DNA from: Lentibacillus salicampi
GTDB taxonomy: Bacteria; Bacillota; Bacilli; Bacillales; Amphibacillaceae
Direction: 5' to 3'
NCBI RefSeq assembly: GCF_004565465.1
Contig: NZ_SRHY01000010.1
Span: 1 to 64,000, forward strand
Length of the DNA: 64,000 nt
The notes under the pieces were generated by a model, which was not told the origin of the DNA, made no database searches, and was given only the letters and a program-made list of their open reading frames with translations. A program made the translations under genes and the position numbers. Every line of letters begins with the position of its first letter. The stretch's first letter is position 1. Positions 26,850 through 36,765 of the stretch are shown here, piece after piece.

Positions 26850-27977
26850 TTACTGTTTACCGGTTAAAAATGGTTTAACGTATGGCATCGGATCAACTTT
26901 TTCACCGTTTATAATCACTTCAAAATGCAAGTGCGCTCCGGTGGAAGCACCCGTTGACCCGACTTTTCCAATGACATCACCTGCTTTAACTTTAGTTCCG
27001 ACTGGCTTTCCTTTTGCCATCATGTGTCCATATCGTGTCCGCATACCATTCTCATGTTTCACTTCCACATACCAGCCATACCCTGTTCCCATGTTGCTGC
27101 TGCTTGATTGAAATGTCGTACCGTTTGCTTTACTGATAACAATCTCACCATCCGCAAATGCTGTGATGGGTGTTCCGCGAATGCCATTCGATGCGACATC
27201 AATAGCACCATGAAACGACGAACAGCCACCGCAACTCCGGTTGCCAAAACCGGATGTAATGTTTTTGGTGTGTGATGATATCCACGATTTGTCACCAATC
27301 AGTTCCATGTCCGGTTGGGCAGATGTGTCACAATGCATCGTCAAACCGCCCAACTTTTGCGCAATCTTTTTCGTTGTCGGCACCCAATGTTCATTCAAAT
27401 TGTTGGGATCATTCTCAGCACCAACCGGCGCATAGACACGTCCTAATTGTTTAATGGTTACCAAACCATCAACTTCGATACGGTTATATAACGTTTGCGA
27501 CATGGACTCTAATCCTTCTTTCAATGTTGAAAAGGAATAAAGACCACTGCCATCCGGGTTCATCAAACCTCCTGGATTATTTTTTTGTTGAATGGCATTG
27601 GATTCCCCCCAGGCGGTTTCATGTAACGCAATAGAAGCAAACAAAACAGGATCAATGCCCTTTTCCTCTGACATTCGAATGATGTCATCGCCATGCCCTT
27701 TTAGGGCTCCTGAACGCTTTTGATTTTGAAAAATATCATCCCATTTTTTCTGATTGACTTCACCTGTTGCCGAACATACATAACCGGCAGATGGATTGTT
27801 TTGTGTTGATTGTTGTTCATCAACGCTCCCGCCTAACGCACCAATAATCGCAAACATAATGCTCATTAAAACTAAGCCAATCAGTATCGGAATGATATTC
27901 ACTGCAGCAATACCAATCATCCATCCAATCGCTTTTGTCTTACCAATGGCTTTTACGGCACCCCAAATATGTTTCAT
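26850..27977 (-). CDS. VirB1-like bifunctional cell-wall hydrolase (glucosaminidase-type plus M23 peptidase)
   Basis: 375 residues. One transmembrane segment near 22-46 is followed by a lysozyme-like/glucosaminidase domain (GIDPVLFASIALHETAWGES, NNPGGLMNP) and a C-terminal M23 endopeptidase with SSFHGAIDVAS, RYGHM and the zinc-ligand HLHFE. Such two-headed enzymes open the peptidoglycan for the conjugation channel in Gram-positive systems (TrsG/TraG-type role). It overlaps the VirB8-like gene by 4 bp, so they are coupled. Confidence 0.85.
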   Translation of the reverse strand: MKHIWGAVKAIGKTKAIGWMIGIAAVNIIPILIGLVLMSIMFAIIGALGGSVDEQQSTQNNPSAGYVCSATGEVNQKKWDDIFQNQKRSGALKGHGDDIIRMSEEKGIDPVLFASIALHETAWGESNAIQQKNNPGGLMNPDGSGLYSFSTLKEGLESMSQTLYNRIEVDGLVTIKQLGRVYAPVGAENDPNNLNEHWVPTTKKIAQKLGGLTMHCDTSAQPDMELIGDKSWISSHTKNITSGFGNRSCGGCSSFHGAIDVASNGIRGTPITAFADGEIVISKANGTTFQSSSSNMGTGYGWYVEVKHENGMRTRYGHMMAKGKPVGTKVKAGDVIGKVGSTGASTGAHLHFEVIINGEKVDPMPYVKPFLTGKQ

Positions 27978-28651
27978 GTATTCTTCTTTCCTTCCATGCC
28001 GTCATCAGGGGTTACCATCTTCTTCACCAGCCATTGATCGTTTTGGTTCACAACGGTCACATAAAAAAGCTTCGTTCGCTGATTGGTTATACGTCCATTT
28101 GATGTAACATGCCACGAGGCAAATGCACCGAATATCATGTTGTTTTTTTGTGTTGCATCAGAAACAAACAACTCTATGGATTCAATACCCCGTTCAACAT
28201 TTGCTTCCTTCACTGCTGGAATAGCTTGCTTGATTTCCTCCAAATATGAAGCTGTTACAACACCTTGCCATTTATTCCAATCGGCGATTTGCGATAAATA
28301 AAGAGCAAGCCCTTGCTTAGCCTGCTCTTTTGCCTCGGTAACTGCTTGATCACCAAATTGTTTTTGATATGTGGTTTCATGTTGATCTTCCGTTTGCTGG
28401 TTATCCTTATCTTCTGTATCATTTTGTGTTCCATCTGCAGCATTTGAATCAGATTTAGCGCCTAAAGCTTCATCGATTTTGTCTTCCTGAAGTTCTGGTG
28501 GTTGCTCTTTTTCTTGCTGTGATGCATCGAATAAATCCTCCGGATTTTGTGGTTCTTCGTCATCAGTTGCCCATTTCCATACGAACATCGCTATGATTAT
28601 TATTGCAATGATAAGAAGAAATGTAAACTTGTAAAGAACGCGTTTCTCCAT
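27974..28651 (-). CDS. VirB8-like conjugation channel protein
   Basis: 225 residues: one N-terminal transmembrane segment (about 6-27), a low-complexity acidic linker (30-90), and a C-terminal domain (GLALYLSQIADWNKWQGVVTASYLEE...KLFYVTVVNQNDQWLVKKM) consistent with the NTF2-like fold of VirB8/TcpC/TrsF-type proteins. These form the extracytoplasmic base of the channel. I chose the ATG at 28651, overlapping the VirB4 stop (TGATG), with GAGGGGGG as ribosome site. Fold assignment is by eye. Confidence 0.65.
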   Translation of the reverse strand: MEKRVLYKFTFLLIIAIIIIAMFVWKWATDDEEPQNPEDLFDASQQEKEQPPELQEDKIDEALGAKSDSNAADGTQNDTEDKDNQQTEDQHETTYQKQFGDQAVTEAKEQAKQGLALYLSQIADWNKWQGVVTASYLEEIKQAIPAVKEANVERGIESIELFVSDATQKNNMIFGAFASWHVTSNGRITNQRTKLFYVTVVNQNDQWLVKKMVTPDDGMEGKKNT

Positions 28652-30579
28652 CACAAGCCCCCCTCAAATAGTTGCAATTCGTCGTCAGACGCTTCAATGG
28701 AGAGCATCAAATTACCAACTCCACTGATACTTAACAAACATTCTCCTTGTTGTAATTGCGGTACATGGTCTAATTCACTGTCGGTCAACTGTCCTTCAAA
28801 AACGGTCCGTAACGTGTCCAATGAATTGGCATCCTGCTGCATCACCAATTTATATTGGGTCAGTTCAAATAACGTCCGTATTTTGGTAACCGTATCCGTG
28901 TCGGAATGGTCCGGAACAAAATCGCGGATGGATTGGCTGGCCAAGATGAGACCTCCGAAATACTTCCGTGCTTCACGTGCAAAATCCGTTAAAAACTTCA
29001 CCGCCAGCATATTTTCCGAATTGACCAGTCGATGCGCTTCATCAATCATCACGAGAAAACGTGTCGCGTCATCAATATCAAACGCCTCATCGTCATACAT
29101 GAGCTTCTTTTGTGATGAGCCTATTTGGATCAAGTTATCCCAAATTAAGTTCAATGCATTAAACATCTGAGCGTTGAACACACTTTTTTCGAGTCCTGTT
29201 AAATTACGAATCGAAAAGAAAATAACCTGTTCTTCCGTAATGTCAGGAATCGTTGTATGACCATTAAACAAATACGAAAAACTGTTCACCAGATTATCAA
29301 TGACCAATTCAATTTTTTCGAGTCGCTTAACCCTTGTGGAAGATAGTTCTGAACGAATGATTCGCTTCTCAGTATTGCCATAGAGTTGATCACGAATGAA
29401 CATTAAAAAATCACTGAATATGGGATAGTCCTCATTAGCCAGTGACGTAATACCTGTTGTATGCATTTTGTCCGTAAAACCAAGTGACTCATAAAATAGC
29501 CGCAGCATCTTTTTGAATTCTTCGATTTCCTCAGAAGAAGGATTACCAGCCAGAAACATATAAAAGGTTGCCACCTTGGATATATGCTGCATAAAACTGA
29601 TTTCCTCATTCTTTTCCGGATTACTGTTGTCTTCTGTACGAAAGATTTGCAACGGATTGATGACGCCATCACTGCCATCGAGACTAATGGTGTGTCCATT
29701 CACTGACTTAACGAGTGTCTTAAATTCACCGGTCACATCAAAACCACGAATAAAATGGCCGCGTGCTTCATTATCCATTAATAACTTTTTAAGCGTCGTT
29801 GACTTGCCGGCACCCATTTTTCCAACAACCACCGCATTAAAGAATCGTCTCATTTTATCCTTATGAAACAAATCAAACAGCACATTACCTCCGGTAAACG
29901 ATGTCCCTAAGTAACTGCCGGTTCGATCATTTAATTCCGAGAAGTGATAAGGCAAGCCTGATGCGAGTGTCACAGCCGGCATCCCTTTTCCTTCCCGTTT
30001 GTTTGGAAAAGCCAGCTGCTGTTCATAAGGAAGGAATAAAGATTGCCATTCCCAATAGGTTTCATTTAAAAAGATTTGGCCTTTAAATCCGAATGACTGT
30101 AACTTGGACATGGTTCGTTCCACTTTCTTTTCCAGTTCCCATATAGTAGGTGACGCCACAAATAAACGAATATGCAGTAATTTAATGACTTCCCCCATTT
30201 CGCTTATCTGACGATACAAGTCTTCCATCTCCTGATAACCACGTTGGGCGTCCATCCGTTCCGATTCATGTTTGGAACTTCTGAACCGGACATCCTGTTC
30301 CATCATGCTTTTATTAATCGCGCTTACCGTCTCATCCTGGTTCATGGTTGCCACATCTGTTACAACAGTCACATCATACATGGCCATGATTTTATCGAGC
30401 CACAACACATCAACGCTGGATGGATAGTCAAAAACATGAATGCACGCTTCATAGCCATCTCCTTTTTTGATGAACTTGTCTTTAAAACGCATACCGCCTT
30501 GTGGTTGTATCGACGTTAAAAAATCTTTATCCAATTGAGGTGGTTTTGGTTTCCTAATTTGTTTCGACTGCAGTGCCAT
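28651..30579 (-). CDS. VirB4/TrsE-type conjugation ATPase
   Basis: About 642 residues. An N-terminal CagE/TrbE-like domain is followed by the P-loop GKMGAGKSTTLKKLL (about 255-270), RGFDVTGEF, and the Walker B MIDEAHRLV near 500, with a conserved LASQSIRDF motif after it. This is the motor that energises assembly of the secretion channel. The ATG at 30579 has AAAGGA 8 bases upstream and is preferred over the one three codons earlier. It follows the TrsD-like gene and overlaps the VirB8-like gene, in the TrsC-D-E-F-G order of Gram-positive plasmids. Confidence 0.9.
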   Translation of the reverse strand: MALQSKQIRKPKPPQLDKDFLTSIQPQGGMRFKDKFIKKGDGYEACIHVFDYPSSVDVLWLDKIMAMYDVTVVTDVATMNQDETVSAINKSMMEQDVRFRSSKHESERMDAQRGYQEMEDLYRQISEMGEVIKLLHIRLFVASPTIWELEKKVERTMSKLQSFGFKGQIFLNETYWEWQSLFLPYEQQLAFPNKREGKGMPAVTLASGLPYHFSELNDRTGSYLGTSFTGGNVLFDLFHKDKMRRFFNAVVVGKMGAGKSTTLKKLLMDNEARGHFIRGFDVTGEFKTLVKSVNGHTISLDGSDGVINPLQIFRTEDNSNPEKNEEISFMQHISKVATFYMFLAGNPSSEEIEEFKKMLRLFYESLGFTDKMHTTGITSLANEDYPIFSDFLMFIRDQLYGNTEKRIIRSELSSTRVKRLEKIELVIDNLVNSFSYLFNGHTTIPDITEEQVIFFSIRNLTGLEKSVFNAQMFNALNLIWDNLIQIGSSQKKLMYDDEAFDIDDATRFLVMIDEAHRLVNSENMLAVKFLTDFAREARKYFGGLILASQSIRDFVPDHSDTDTVTKIRTLFELTQYKLVMQQDANSLDTLRTVFEGQLTDSELDHVPQLQQGECLLSISGVGNLMLSIEASDDELQLFEGGL

Positions 30580-30593
30580 TGTAACCATCCTTT

Positions 30594-31229
30594 CTATAAT
30601 TTGGTGTTTTGATTGTTTAATAGGAATAGAATCTGTTCCTTTTTCGTTCGTGTTAATTCTGTTAAGGGGAAAGCCTTCTGCATGCCTTGCATGGCATCAT
30701 GTTTTCGATCAGTCAGTTCCTGCTTGTCATCGGCATATACAAAAATGAAAAATTCACGGTTCGAACGTTCACGTTCTAAAAAATCAAACTCACGTAATTT
30801 TTGGTCGATATATTCCAAACGAATCGGGCTGGTTATCTGTTCACGTTTCTGCAGCCAATACGTGCGTTGGACTTCGGTATTTGCTGGAAAGTTTAAAATA
30901 ATCTCTTTATAGGACCGGAAATAACTCCGCAAAAAACGGGTCCGGATCATTAGCAAATAATTCAAATCAGCATCATTCAAGGCATGAATGTTTTTCGTTT
31001 GGATCTGGAGTATGTCCATCACACCATTCTTCAACAAAATATGGTCATCATGTATTTGAATAAATGGCAGTAATTCCGGTGTCTGTCGTAACATTCTCTC
31101 TTTCTTGATGCTTGAAGATTCGTCACGTTGTTTCGTTTGAAAAACACTCTTAATTTTAGTTGCCCATGACCTTCGGTTCGTCTGTTTGTCATTAGACTCA
31201 TCGGAAGTCATTTTATCTTTTTGGCTCAT
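30594..31229 (-). CDS. TrsD/TraD-like conjugative transfer protein
   Basis: 211 residues without membrane segments: a charged basic N terminus (1-45), then a domain with LLPFIQIHDDHILLKNGVMD and NADLNYLLMIRTRFLRS-type helices, ending NNQNTKL. In pGO1/pIP501-type systems a protein of this size (TrsD/TraD) lies just before the VirB4-like TrsE/TraE and resembles the N-terminal part of VirB4. Position and length fit. GGAGG lies 11 bases before the ATG. Confidence 0.6.
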   Translation of the reverse strand: MSQKDKMTSDESNDKQTNRRSWATKIKSVFQTKQRDESSSIKKERMLRQTPELLPFIQIHDDHILLKNGVMDILQIQTKNIHALNDADLNYLLMIRTRFLRSYFRSYKEIILNFPANTEVQRTYWLQKREQITSPIRLEYIDQKLREFDFLERERSNREFFIFVYADDKQELTDRKHDAMQGMQKAFPLTELTRTKKEQILFLLNNQNTKL

Positions 31230-31259
31230 GTTTACTGTTGACCTCCTTTCGTTTACCCG

Positions 31260-31568
31260 TTATTGACGCAATTGACGATTTTCCTGTTCGTGTTGATCCA
31301 TGGCATGGTAAGCCGCCTTTTTATGGCGAAAAAATAGAATGAGTGATTCATAATGTCTCTTTTTCGGATTGTGACCGGATGGCATGAATAGATAAATCAT
31401 GATGCCAATCACGGCCACAAAGTACGGAATCATAAAAACACTATGAACTAAATCCCGCAAAATCGTTAAAACTAAAAGAGAGCTAATCAGTAGAATGACT
31501 AGCTCTCGCATTTCCAATCCTAAAATTTTTGGTTTTGCCTTAATCTCTTTCGGAATCTCGTATGTCAT
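31260..31568 (-). CDS. VirB3/TrsC-like small membrane protein
   Basis: 102 residues with two close transmembrane segments (about 22-40 and 46-63) and a basic C-terminal tail (HNPKKRHYESLILFFRHKK). The start MTYEIPKEIKAKPKILGLEMREL is characteristic of DUF5592/PrgI-type conjugation proteins. It lies between the VirB6-like and TrsD-like genes, the VirB3 position. Confidence 0.7.
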   Translation of the reverse strand: MTYEIPKEIKAKPKILGLEMRELVILLISSLLVLTILRDLVHSVFMIPYFVAVIGIMIYLFMPSGHNPKKRHYESLILFFRHKKAAYHAMDQHEQENRQLRQ

Positions 31569-31604
31569 GGTCTCTCAGCCCCTTTTGCATATCTTTTGGT
31601 TTTT

Positions 31605-33464
31605 TCACATTTTTTTATTCAAGCCCTCTCGGATACGTCCACGAACATGATTCATTTTTTGTCCAGCATCGTAACCGGTGTTATGTGCCCGTGTCAGGAA
31701 ATGACTAGCTCGCTGTACCGTACGATTGCCACCAAACAAGGTATGCTTTGGTTTTGGATGAATATGGCCATCTGAAGTTCTCACATTTGGCTGATTCGTC
31801 ATCTTCGGTGATGTTGGGATATTAACATGGCCAGATGGTTCTTGCGACTGGCCACCCTGAACAGATGATGGTGTGACACCACCTGAATGATTGGGACGAC
31901 TACTAGTCGATTGAGATTGTTGTTGCGTTGGTTTGACAGATGACGGCCGGGCTTCCTGAGTTGGTTGTCCTTTTCCAACAGTGCTTCCCCCGTTGGTTTC
32001 ATGATGTGGCGCACTTCCATTGGTCATGTTTGTTGAAAACCTGCCTTCTTGACGTGGCGGTTCAGTATGTCGATGAGACGGCATTGGTGTCACATGGCTG
32101 TTATTTTTCAATGCCCTTGTCATGCCAACACCACCGGCAACTGCGCCACCGCCAACTTTGCCACCTGCTTTGATGGTTTTACCGCCTGCTTCGGCCGCCA
32201 TTTTGCCACCTGCGCCAACCATACGACCGGCAGCATAACCGCCCATCATGGCCTGCCAGCCAGAACGCAGTCCGGCATCAATGCCCAACAAGCGTTGAAC
32301 AATATCAGGTGCATCAATTAATGCCCAGGCACCAGCAATCAGCAGTAGGATGGTACCAATAATGCCGATGTGCTGTTCCATATCATTCGCCCATTGCGCA
32401 TAAATGATGAACATCTGTAATAGCACCATCATGACAAAGATCACAGCAAAGGTACTGGCAATCTCGACTAACACTTTTTTCAAACGTTGACCGCCTGTTA
32501 AATCCGTTGCTGCTGTGAACATGGCAAATAATTGATGGAACGCCAAGTCAAACATGGCACGCCCAATTTTGATGGTTGTGATGACTAATGCAAAGGCCGT
32601 CACGGCTAATGTGGCTATTGTAATGCCCCAATTCACGTGATACCTGTAGTAGCTTTGTTGGCCCAAATTGGTAGCTGGGACTGTGTTTTTGTTAAGATCA
32701 ACAATCCTTGTATCACCATCACCTGTCGAGATAAGACGCTTTTTTAGAAAATCCTTATCTTGTTCAGATAATTGTTTTACCCACTTCTCAGTTGTCCAGC
32801 TAAACCATCCCTCATCCTCATATATGTCAAGCTTTTCATTGACTTCAATTGAACTAGGATTTTTCAATTGGTTTCCGAAGGTATAATCCGTTGTCCCGAT
32901 ATCTTTATTTTGGGGATCTGGTGGATGTGGCAGCAAGTTTTCATTACCCGCCACAGTCTCTTCATTGCTTCCATTAGCATAATTGAAATCACTTTCAACA
33001 TAATACATCACATCCGCAATGTTCCTTTTAAGGACGTTATCGGATAGTGTTCCGGGTTCATCTAATGCGGTTATGCCTTCGTTCAACAAATCATCCATCA
33101 TACTCATGAGATTCGGTAGGATAACGATGACACTCACAGCAATCAAAACATTCATCAGCACGTCATTTCGTTTCTCAATTTTATTCAACATAAACTGGAA
33201 CCCTACAACAGTTAGTGTGACAACAAACATGCCAAACACGTAGGGCTGAATTGTTTCGATAAATCGATTCATGGCCGGATTGTCATACACGCCGCCAAGT
33301 GTAACAACATCTATTGCCACACCTTCGATCCAATTGTTAATCCAAACGAACGCTTGAATCATTCCCCATCCAATGTTTCGGATGAGGTCATCATACAGCC
33401 AGCCACTGCTGATATCTAAAATGGCAGCTAAATCTTCATAAAGCTTTTTCAACTCATCGCTCAT
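31605..33464 (-). CDS. VirB6/TrbL-like polytopic channel protein
   Basis: 619 residues. Transmembrane segments lie near 45-65, 75-125 and a cluster at 270-400 (GITIATLAVTAFALVITTIKIGRA, TFAVIFVMMVLLQMFIIYAQW, IIGTILLLIAGAWALID). A Gly/Ala-rich stretch (MMGGYAAGRMVGAGGKMA) and a disordered Ser/Gln/Pro/His-rich tail follow. This is the inner-membrane channel component. The ATG at 33464 has AAGGAGGGGAGG directly upstream and is preferred over the upstream frame extension. A terminator lies between it and the lipoprotein gene. Confidence 0.8.
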   Translation of the reverse strand: MSDELKKLYEDLAAILDISSGWLYDDLIRNIGWGMIQAFVWINNWIEGVAIDVVTLGGVYDNPAMNRFIETIQPYVFGMFVVTLTVVGFQFMLNKIEKRNDVLMNVLIAVSVIVILPNLMSMMDDLLNEGITALDEPGTLSDNVLKRNIADVMYYVESDFNYANGSNEETVAGNENLLPHPPDPQNKDIGTTDYTFGNQLKNPSSIEVNEKLDIYEDEGWFSWTTEKWVKQLSEQDKDFLKKRLISTGDGDTRIVDLNKNTVPATNLGQQSYYRYHVNWGITIATLAVTAFALVITTIKIGRAMFDLAFHQLFAMFTAATDLTGGQRLKKVLVEIASTFAVIFVMMVLLQMFIIYAQWANDMEQHIGIIGTILLLIAGAWALIDAPDIVQRLLGIDAGLRSGWQAMMGGYAAGRMVGAGGKMAAEAGGKTIKAGGKVGGGAVAGGVGMTRALKNNSHVTPMPSHRHTEPPRQEGRFSTNMTNGSAPHHETNGGSTVGKGQPTQEARPSSVKPTQQQSQSTSSRPNHSGGVTPSSVQGGQSQEPSGHVNIPTSPKMTNQPNVRTSDGHIHPKPKHTLFGGNRTVQRASHFLTRAHNTGYDAGQKMNHVRGRIREGLNKKM

Positions 33465-33489
33465 TAATGTCCTCCCCTCCTTTTTTGCC

Positions 33490-33524
33490 ATAAAAAAAGA
33501 ACTCACCTAAGGTACAGGTAAGTT
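33490..33524 (-). terminator. Intrinsic terminator inside the transfer operon
   Basis: AACTTACCT and AGGTGAGTT pair around a 7-base loop (33500-33524), followed on the minus strand by TCTTTTTTTA. It lies 25 bp past the lipoprotein stop and only about 25 bp before the VirB6 start, so unmodified RNA polymerase would stop ahead of the channel genes. Confidence 0.75.
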
Positions 33525-33549
33525 CCCGCATGATAACTATGGCATTGAT

Positions 33550-34155
33550 TTAATACGTTAAATTTATCCCTTCATTTTTCACATAATCAACATTGATTTG
33601 AATCCCTTCTTTTACATCACTGTATAAATCGTCATCCAGAAATGTACTATCTTCATTGGCTTCATCAATAGTCGTATTTAAGAGCCATGCTTTCCCAACA
33701 TATTCAAAGGCAGAGTTAATCTGTCCATCATAAACTACAGCAAATCCACCGTCTTCAAAAGGGCTGTGAGAAGAGCCTGAATGAGATTCATATTCTTCAA
33801 TTAAAGAGTCTACCTTTTGCTTTTGTTCATCATCAAGCGTATTAAGATTCACATGAAATGCTGTCATATCCTTATCTTTTAGTGCTTTATCATAGGCTTC
33901 AAGCAATTTAGTGTTTTTCACATATTCTGTCTTAGCATCATAGATCAACACATAAAAAGCTTCGTTATTATCCTTTTTCGTAATCATGTCATCTAACGTA
34001 ATTTCATTCAATCCAGTTTTCGGTGATTCTGTCTCTTCATCGCTATCTTCTGCAGCACTGTCAGATCCGCCACAGGCACTTAAAACCAGTAAAACGGCTA
34101 TTAAAATCAGGGTCAATACCGTTCGTTTCCGCAACAAGTTACGATCATCTCCCAT
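33550..34155 (-). CDS. Lipoprotein with thioredoxin-like domain lacking CxxC
   Basis: 201 residues with a signal peptide and lipobox LVLSACGG (cysteine near 28), an acidic linker, then a domain with NEAFYVLIYDAKTEYVKNTKLLE and FAVVYDGQINSAFEYVGK that suggests a thioredoxin-like fold without the redox CxxC pair. The ATG at 34155 has AAAGG upstream. Surface lipoproteins in transfer operons can mediate entry exclusion or assist channel folding. Neither is shown here. It lies between the PC4-like gene and a terminator. Confidence 0.6.
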   Translation of the reverse strand: MGDDRNLLRKRTVLTLILIAVLLVLSACGGSDSAAEDSDEETESPKTGLNEITLDDMITKKDNNEAFYVLIYDAKTEYVKNTKLLEAYDKALKDKDMTAFHVNLNTLDDEQKQKVDSLIEEYESHSGSSHSPFEDGGFAVVYDGQINSAFEYVGKAWLLNTTIDEANEDSTFLDDDLYSDVKEGIQINVDYVKNEGINLTY

Positions 34156-34203
34156 ACAACCTTTTAGCAACAGTATAACAGTCCTTTTTGACACGTGAAA
34201 TGA

Positions 34204-34458
34204 TTATCTTGTCCTATCCGGATCATCCGGTAATTTTATATCAATGATCGTTTTTAGCTTACTTAGCTCCTTAGCTGTAAACGTAAAGCCTTTGCCCAGC
34301 CTCGTTTTATCCGGGTTCCACCACCGCACATCATATTTCGGTTCATCACCATTCCAGCTAATGATGTTAAGCTCTTTTGTCCATCCGGCTTGACTTTCAT
34401 GCAATATGGCAATTTCTTCGATAACTTCCCAATCCACACGATATTTTGGTTCTTTCAT
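34204..34458 (-). CDS. YdbC/PC4-like small nucleic-acid-binding protein
   Basis: 84 residues. The segment WTKELNIISWNGDEPKYDVRWW...GKGFTFTAKEL is typical of the YdbC family, whose fold is that of the PC4 coactivator and which binds single-stranded DNA. Copies are common in Firmicute conjugative elements. In this operon it could bind the transferred strand or modulate transcription. AAGGAG lies 8 bases before the ATG. Confidence 0.75.
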   Translation of the reverse strand: MKEPKYRVDWEVIEEIAILHESQAGWTKELNIISWNGDEPKYDVRWWNPDKTRLGKGFTFTAKELSKLKTIIDIKLPDDPDRTR

Positions 34459-34482
34459 AACTTATCACTCCTTGTATTTCTT

Positions 34483-36765
34483 TTAAGATAGTGCCTGTTC
34501 TCGTAACTTTTCGGCTTCTTGTTCGTCATCGGACTGTTCATCAGATGACTGTTGGTCGGTTGCTTCACTGGCTTTCTCATTTTGATTAACTTGCTCTTCA
34601 ATTCGTTTCATGGCTTGATCCTGCCACGTTTGCATCACATCAACAGGTAAATAATCCGCTAATGCTGCCAGTACCTTTAAGTGAATGCGTGAAAAGTGAG
34701 GATGATAGACTATAAAACTTATATAATGAAGAAATGACCAATGATCAACTTCTTGAAGCAATACTTTGGTTCTTGCTTCATCCAGTTCACCCTGACTTTG
34801 TTCAATCTGTAAGATATGCCGTTTAAATCGCTCAAACTCCTTATCTGCCATGACGTCAGCCATTCGTAAAAATAAGTCGTCATTTGACCCCGCAGAATAG
34901 ACCATGCTGTTTAGGTCCATATCATGATACGTTTCGGACATAATCGGGAGCATCATGACGGAATGATCTGTATCAAAGTCATTGGCCAAGTATTGATAAC
35001 GGAATTTATGACTGGTTTTGTCCTGATTAAAGATAGGCTTAGGCTCGATCTTCCTTCGGTTCTTATCCTGCCGTTTATTCACGCGTATCAACACGGACTG
35101 CCCTTCCTTTAACCGCATCAGTTCATCAGATGTTAAAAGCGAGCGTTCTTTTGTCGATTCACTGTGCGACTTATCGAATGAATGATAATCACCACTGCGG
35201 CTGACATCGGTAATCGTTTTCGCCCCAAGCATGCTCGAATAATGTTCAGCGGTACTCTTATCTTCGGTGAGGATATAGATTTGATTGGAACAGTTGCCAA
35301 TAATCGTATCCGATTCGTCACCATAAGCCGATTTCACCTGGGAATAGGCTTGAACAATTAAGTGATACCTAAAGCCGCGTCCGGCACCGACTGTTACCAT
35401 ACTGGCCATGCCATCGATGGCCGGCATATTCCCAAACTCATCAAGGATGAATTGCACATGTCGTTTCATTTTGCCATTTTTGCTTTTAGTTGCTTTTTCT
35501 GAGTTGACACGGTACAACTGACTAACAAAGATACTGGCCAGCACATCGTTTGATTTATCCGAATCAGGCGTTGCCAAAAAGACAGCTACTGGTCTGTCGC
35601 CAAACCCGATGTCTGTTAAATCCAAACTGTTATGCCCTGTCACTTTAGCGTTCGGTTCAAGTGTGAATATTTGCAGTTTATCCATGGCAACACTGAAGAT
35701 ACTGCCGCGTGTATTGCCGGTTGAAAAATTACTGGTGGCATACATTAACCGGGCCGGATTATTTTCATCCCGTGCCTGGAAGAATTCATCCAATGCATTA
35801 TTGCCTTCTTCGTCTGTCTCGCTTCCTTTGCTGGAAAGGAAGTTGGCAACAGAATACATCGTGACCCGTTCTTCCTTGCCGATTTTCACCATATCCTCCG
35901 TTAATGCTAAAATAATGGCCGTTACCAGTGACTTCGCACTGTTTGACCAAAACGGATCTTTGGCATTTGGATTATGATACAAACTGAATGCCACACTGTT
36001 GGCATATTTTTGCGCATCACTCACCCTGCCCTGTTTCCATGAATCAATGACCAACTGTAAAGGATTGAATCCCATGCTCATGGCATGCTCTATTAAATTA
36101 AACACGTACACATCATAGCCACGTGCCTGTAAAGTTTCATAGGATGCCCCGGCAAGTTCCCCTTTCGGATCGTTAATCACCATGGAGGGTTTCTCACTAG
36201 CCCTGCTTTGAACATCAATCATTGGCACAACGAATGTCTCACCCTTCCCGGAACGGGTAATCCCGATGACCATGGTGTGAACAGGGGCATCATCAAGCAA
36301 AAGCCGGTATGGTTTACCTGCTTCCTGCAATCCCCCAACAATCGTCCCGCCTTTTCCGTCGTATTCCGTTTTGGATGCCGGGATAATCTGATACTGATTT
36401 TTCATGTTCTTCACGGATTCAAATTCATTCGTGCCATGTTGCCCACGGTTAATGGTTTGATAATTCATTTTGATATTATATAAGAGTTTCAAAAGACTAA
36501 TCCCGACAAGGATATAAAAGCCTACATAAAACGCAAGCCATTCTTTCTGAAAGACGAACACGTAATGCCAATCGACTGAGAATGTGTTCAAGTTAACTTG
36601 TTCCGGATTGTTGGCAAATCCTTCAATCAAATGCAGCAATTGCTGGAAAAAGTGTAATAAAAAGTTTGCAAGGAAGAAGCCCATTATGACGATAAGCAGT
36701 ATGAAAAGCACTATAATCTGCCAGTTGCTTAAGCGTTCGGTCAGTGGCTTATGGTTCGTGTTCAA
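34483..36765 (-). CDS. VirD4/TraG-type coupling protein (T4CP)
   Basis: 760 residues. Two N-terminal transmembrane segments (about 17-40 and 68-90) are followed by Walker A GITRSGKGETFVVP (about 173-186), the INDPKGELAG motif and Walker B VQFILDEFGNMPAIDGM near 440. An acidic Glu/Gln-rich tail follows. It recruits the relaxase-DNA complex to the channel. The TTG start has GGGTGAT upstream and overlaps the primase gene by 17 bp. Confidence 0.93.
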   Translation of the reverse strand: MNTNHKPLTERLSNWQIIVLFILLIVIMGFFLANFLLHFFQQLLHLIEGFANNPEQVNLNTFSVDWHYVFVFQKEWLAFYVGFYILVGISLLKLLYNIKMNYQTINRGQHGTNEFESVKNMKNQYQIIPASKTEYDGKGGTIVGGLQEAGKPYRLLLDDAPVHTMVIGITRSGKGETFVVPMIDVQSRASEKPSMVINDPKGELAGASYETLQARGYDVYVFNLIEHAMSMGFNPLQLVIDSWKQGRVSDAQKYANSVAFSLYHNPNAKDPFWSNSAKSLVTAIILALTEDMVKIGKEERVTMYSVANFLSSKGSETDEEGNNALDEFFQARDENNPARLMYATSNFSTGNTRGSIFSVAMDKLQIFTLEPNAKVTGHNSLDLTDIGFGDRPVAVFLATPDSDKSNDVLASIFVSQLYRVNSEKATKSKNGKMKRHVQFILDEFGNMPAIDGMASMVTVGAGRGFRYHLIVQAYSQVKSAYGDESDTIIGNCSNQIYILTEDKSTAEHYSSMLGAKTITDVSRSGDYHSFDKSHSESTKERSLLTSDELMRLKEGQSVLIRVNKRQDKNRRKIEPKPIFNQDKTSHKFRYQYLANDFDTDHSVMMLPIMSETYHDMDLNSMVYSAGSNDDLFLRMADVMADKEFERFKRHILQIEQSQGELDEARTKVLLQEVDHWSFLHYISFIVYHPHFSRIHLKVLAALADYLPVDVMQTWQDQAMKRIEEQVNQNEKASEATDQQSSDEQSDDEQEAEKLREQALS

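Noticed and set aside
30594..31229. A split VirB4 gene
   Set aside because: The following gene already has its own N-terminal VirB4 domain; size and order fit a separate TrsD/TraD-type gene.
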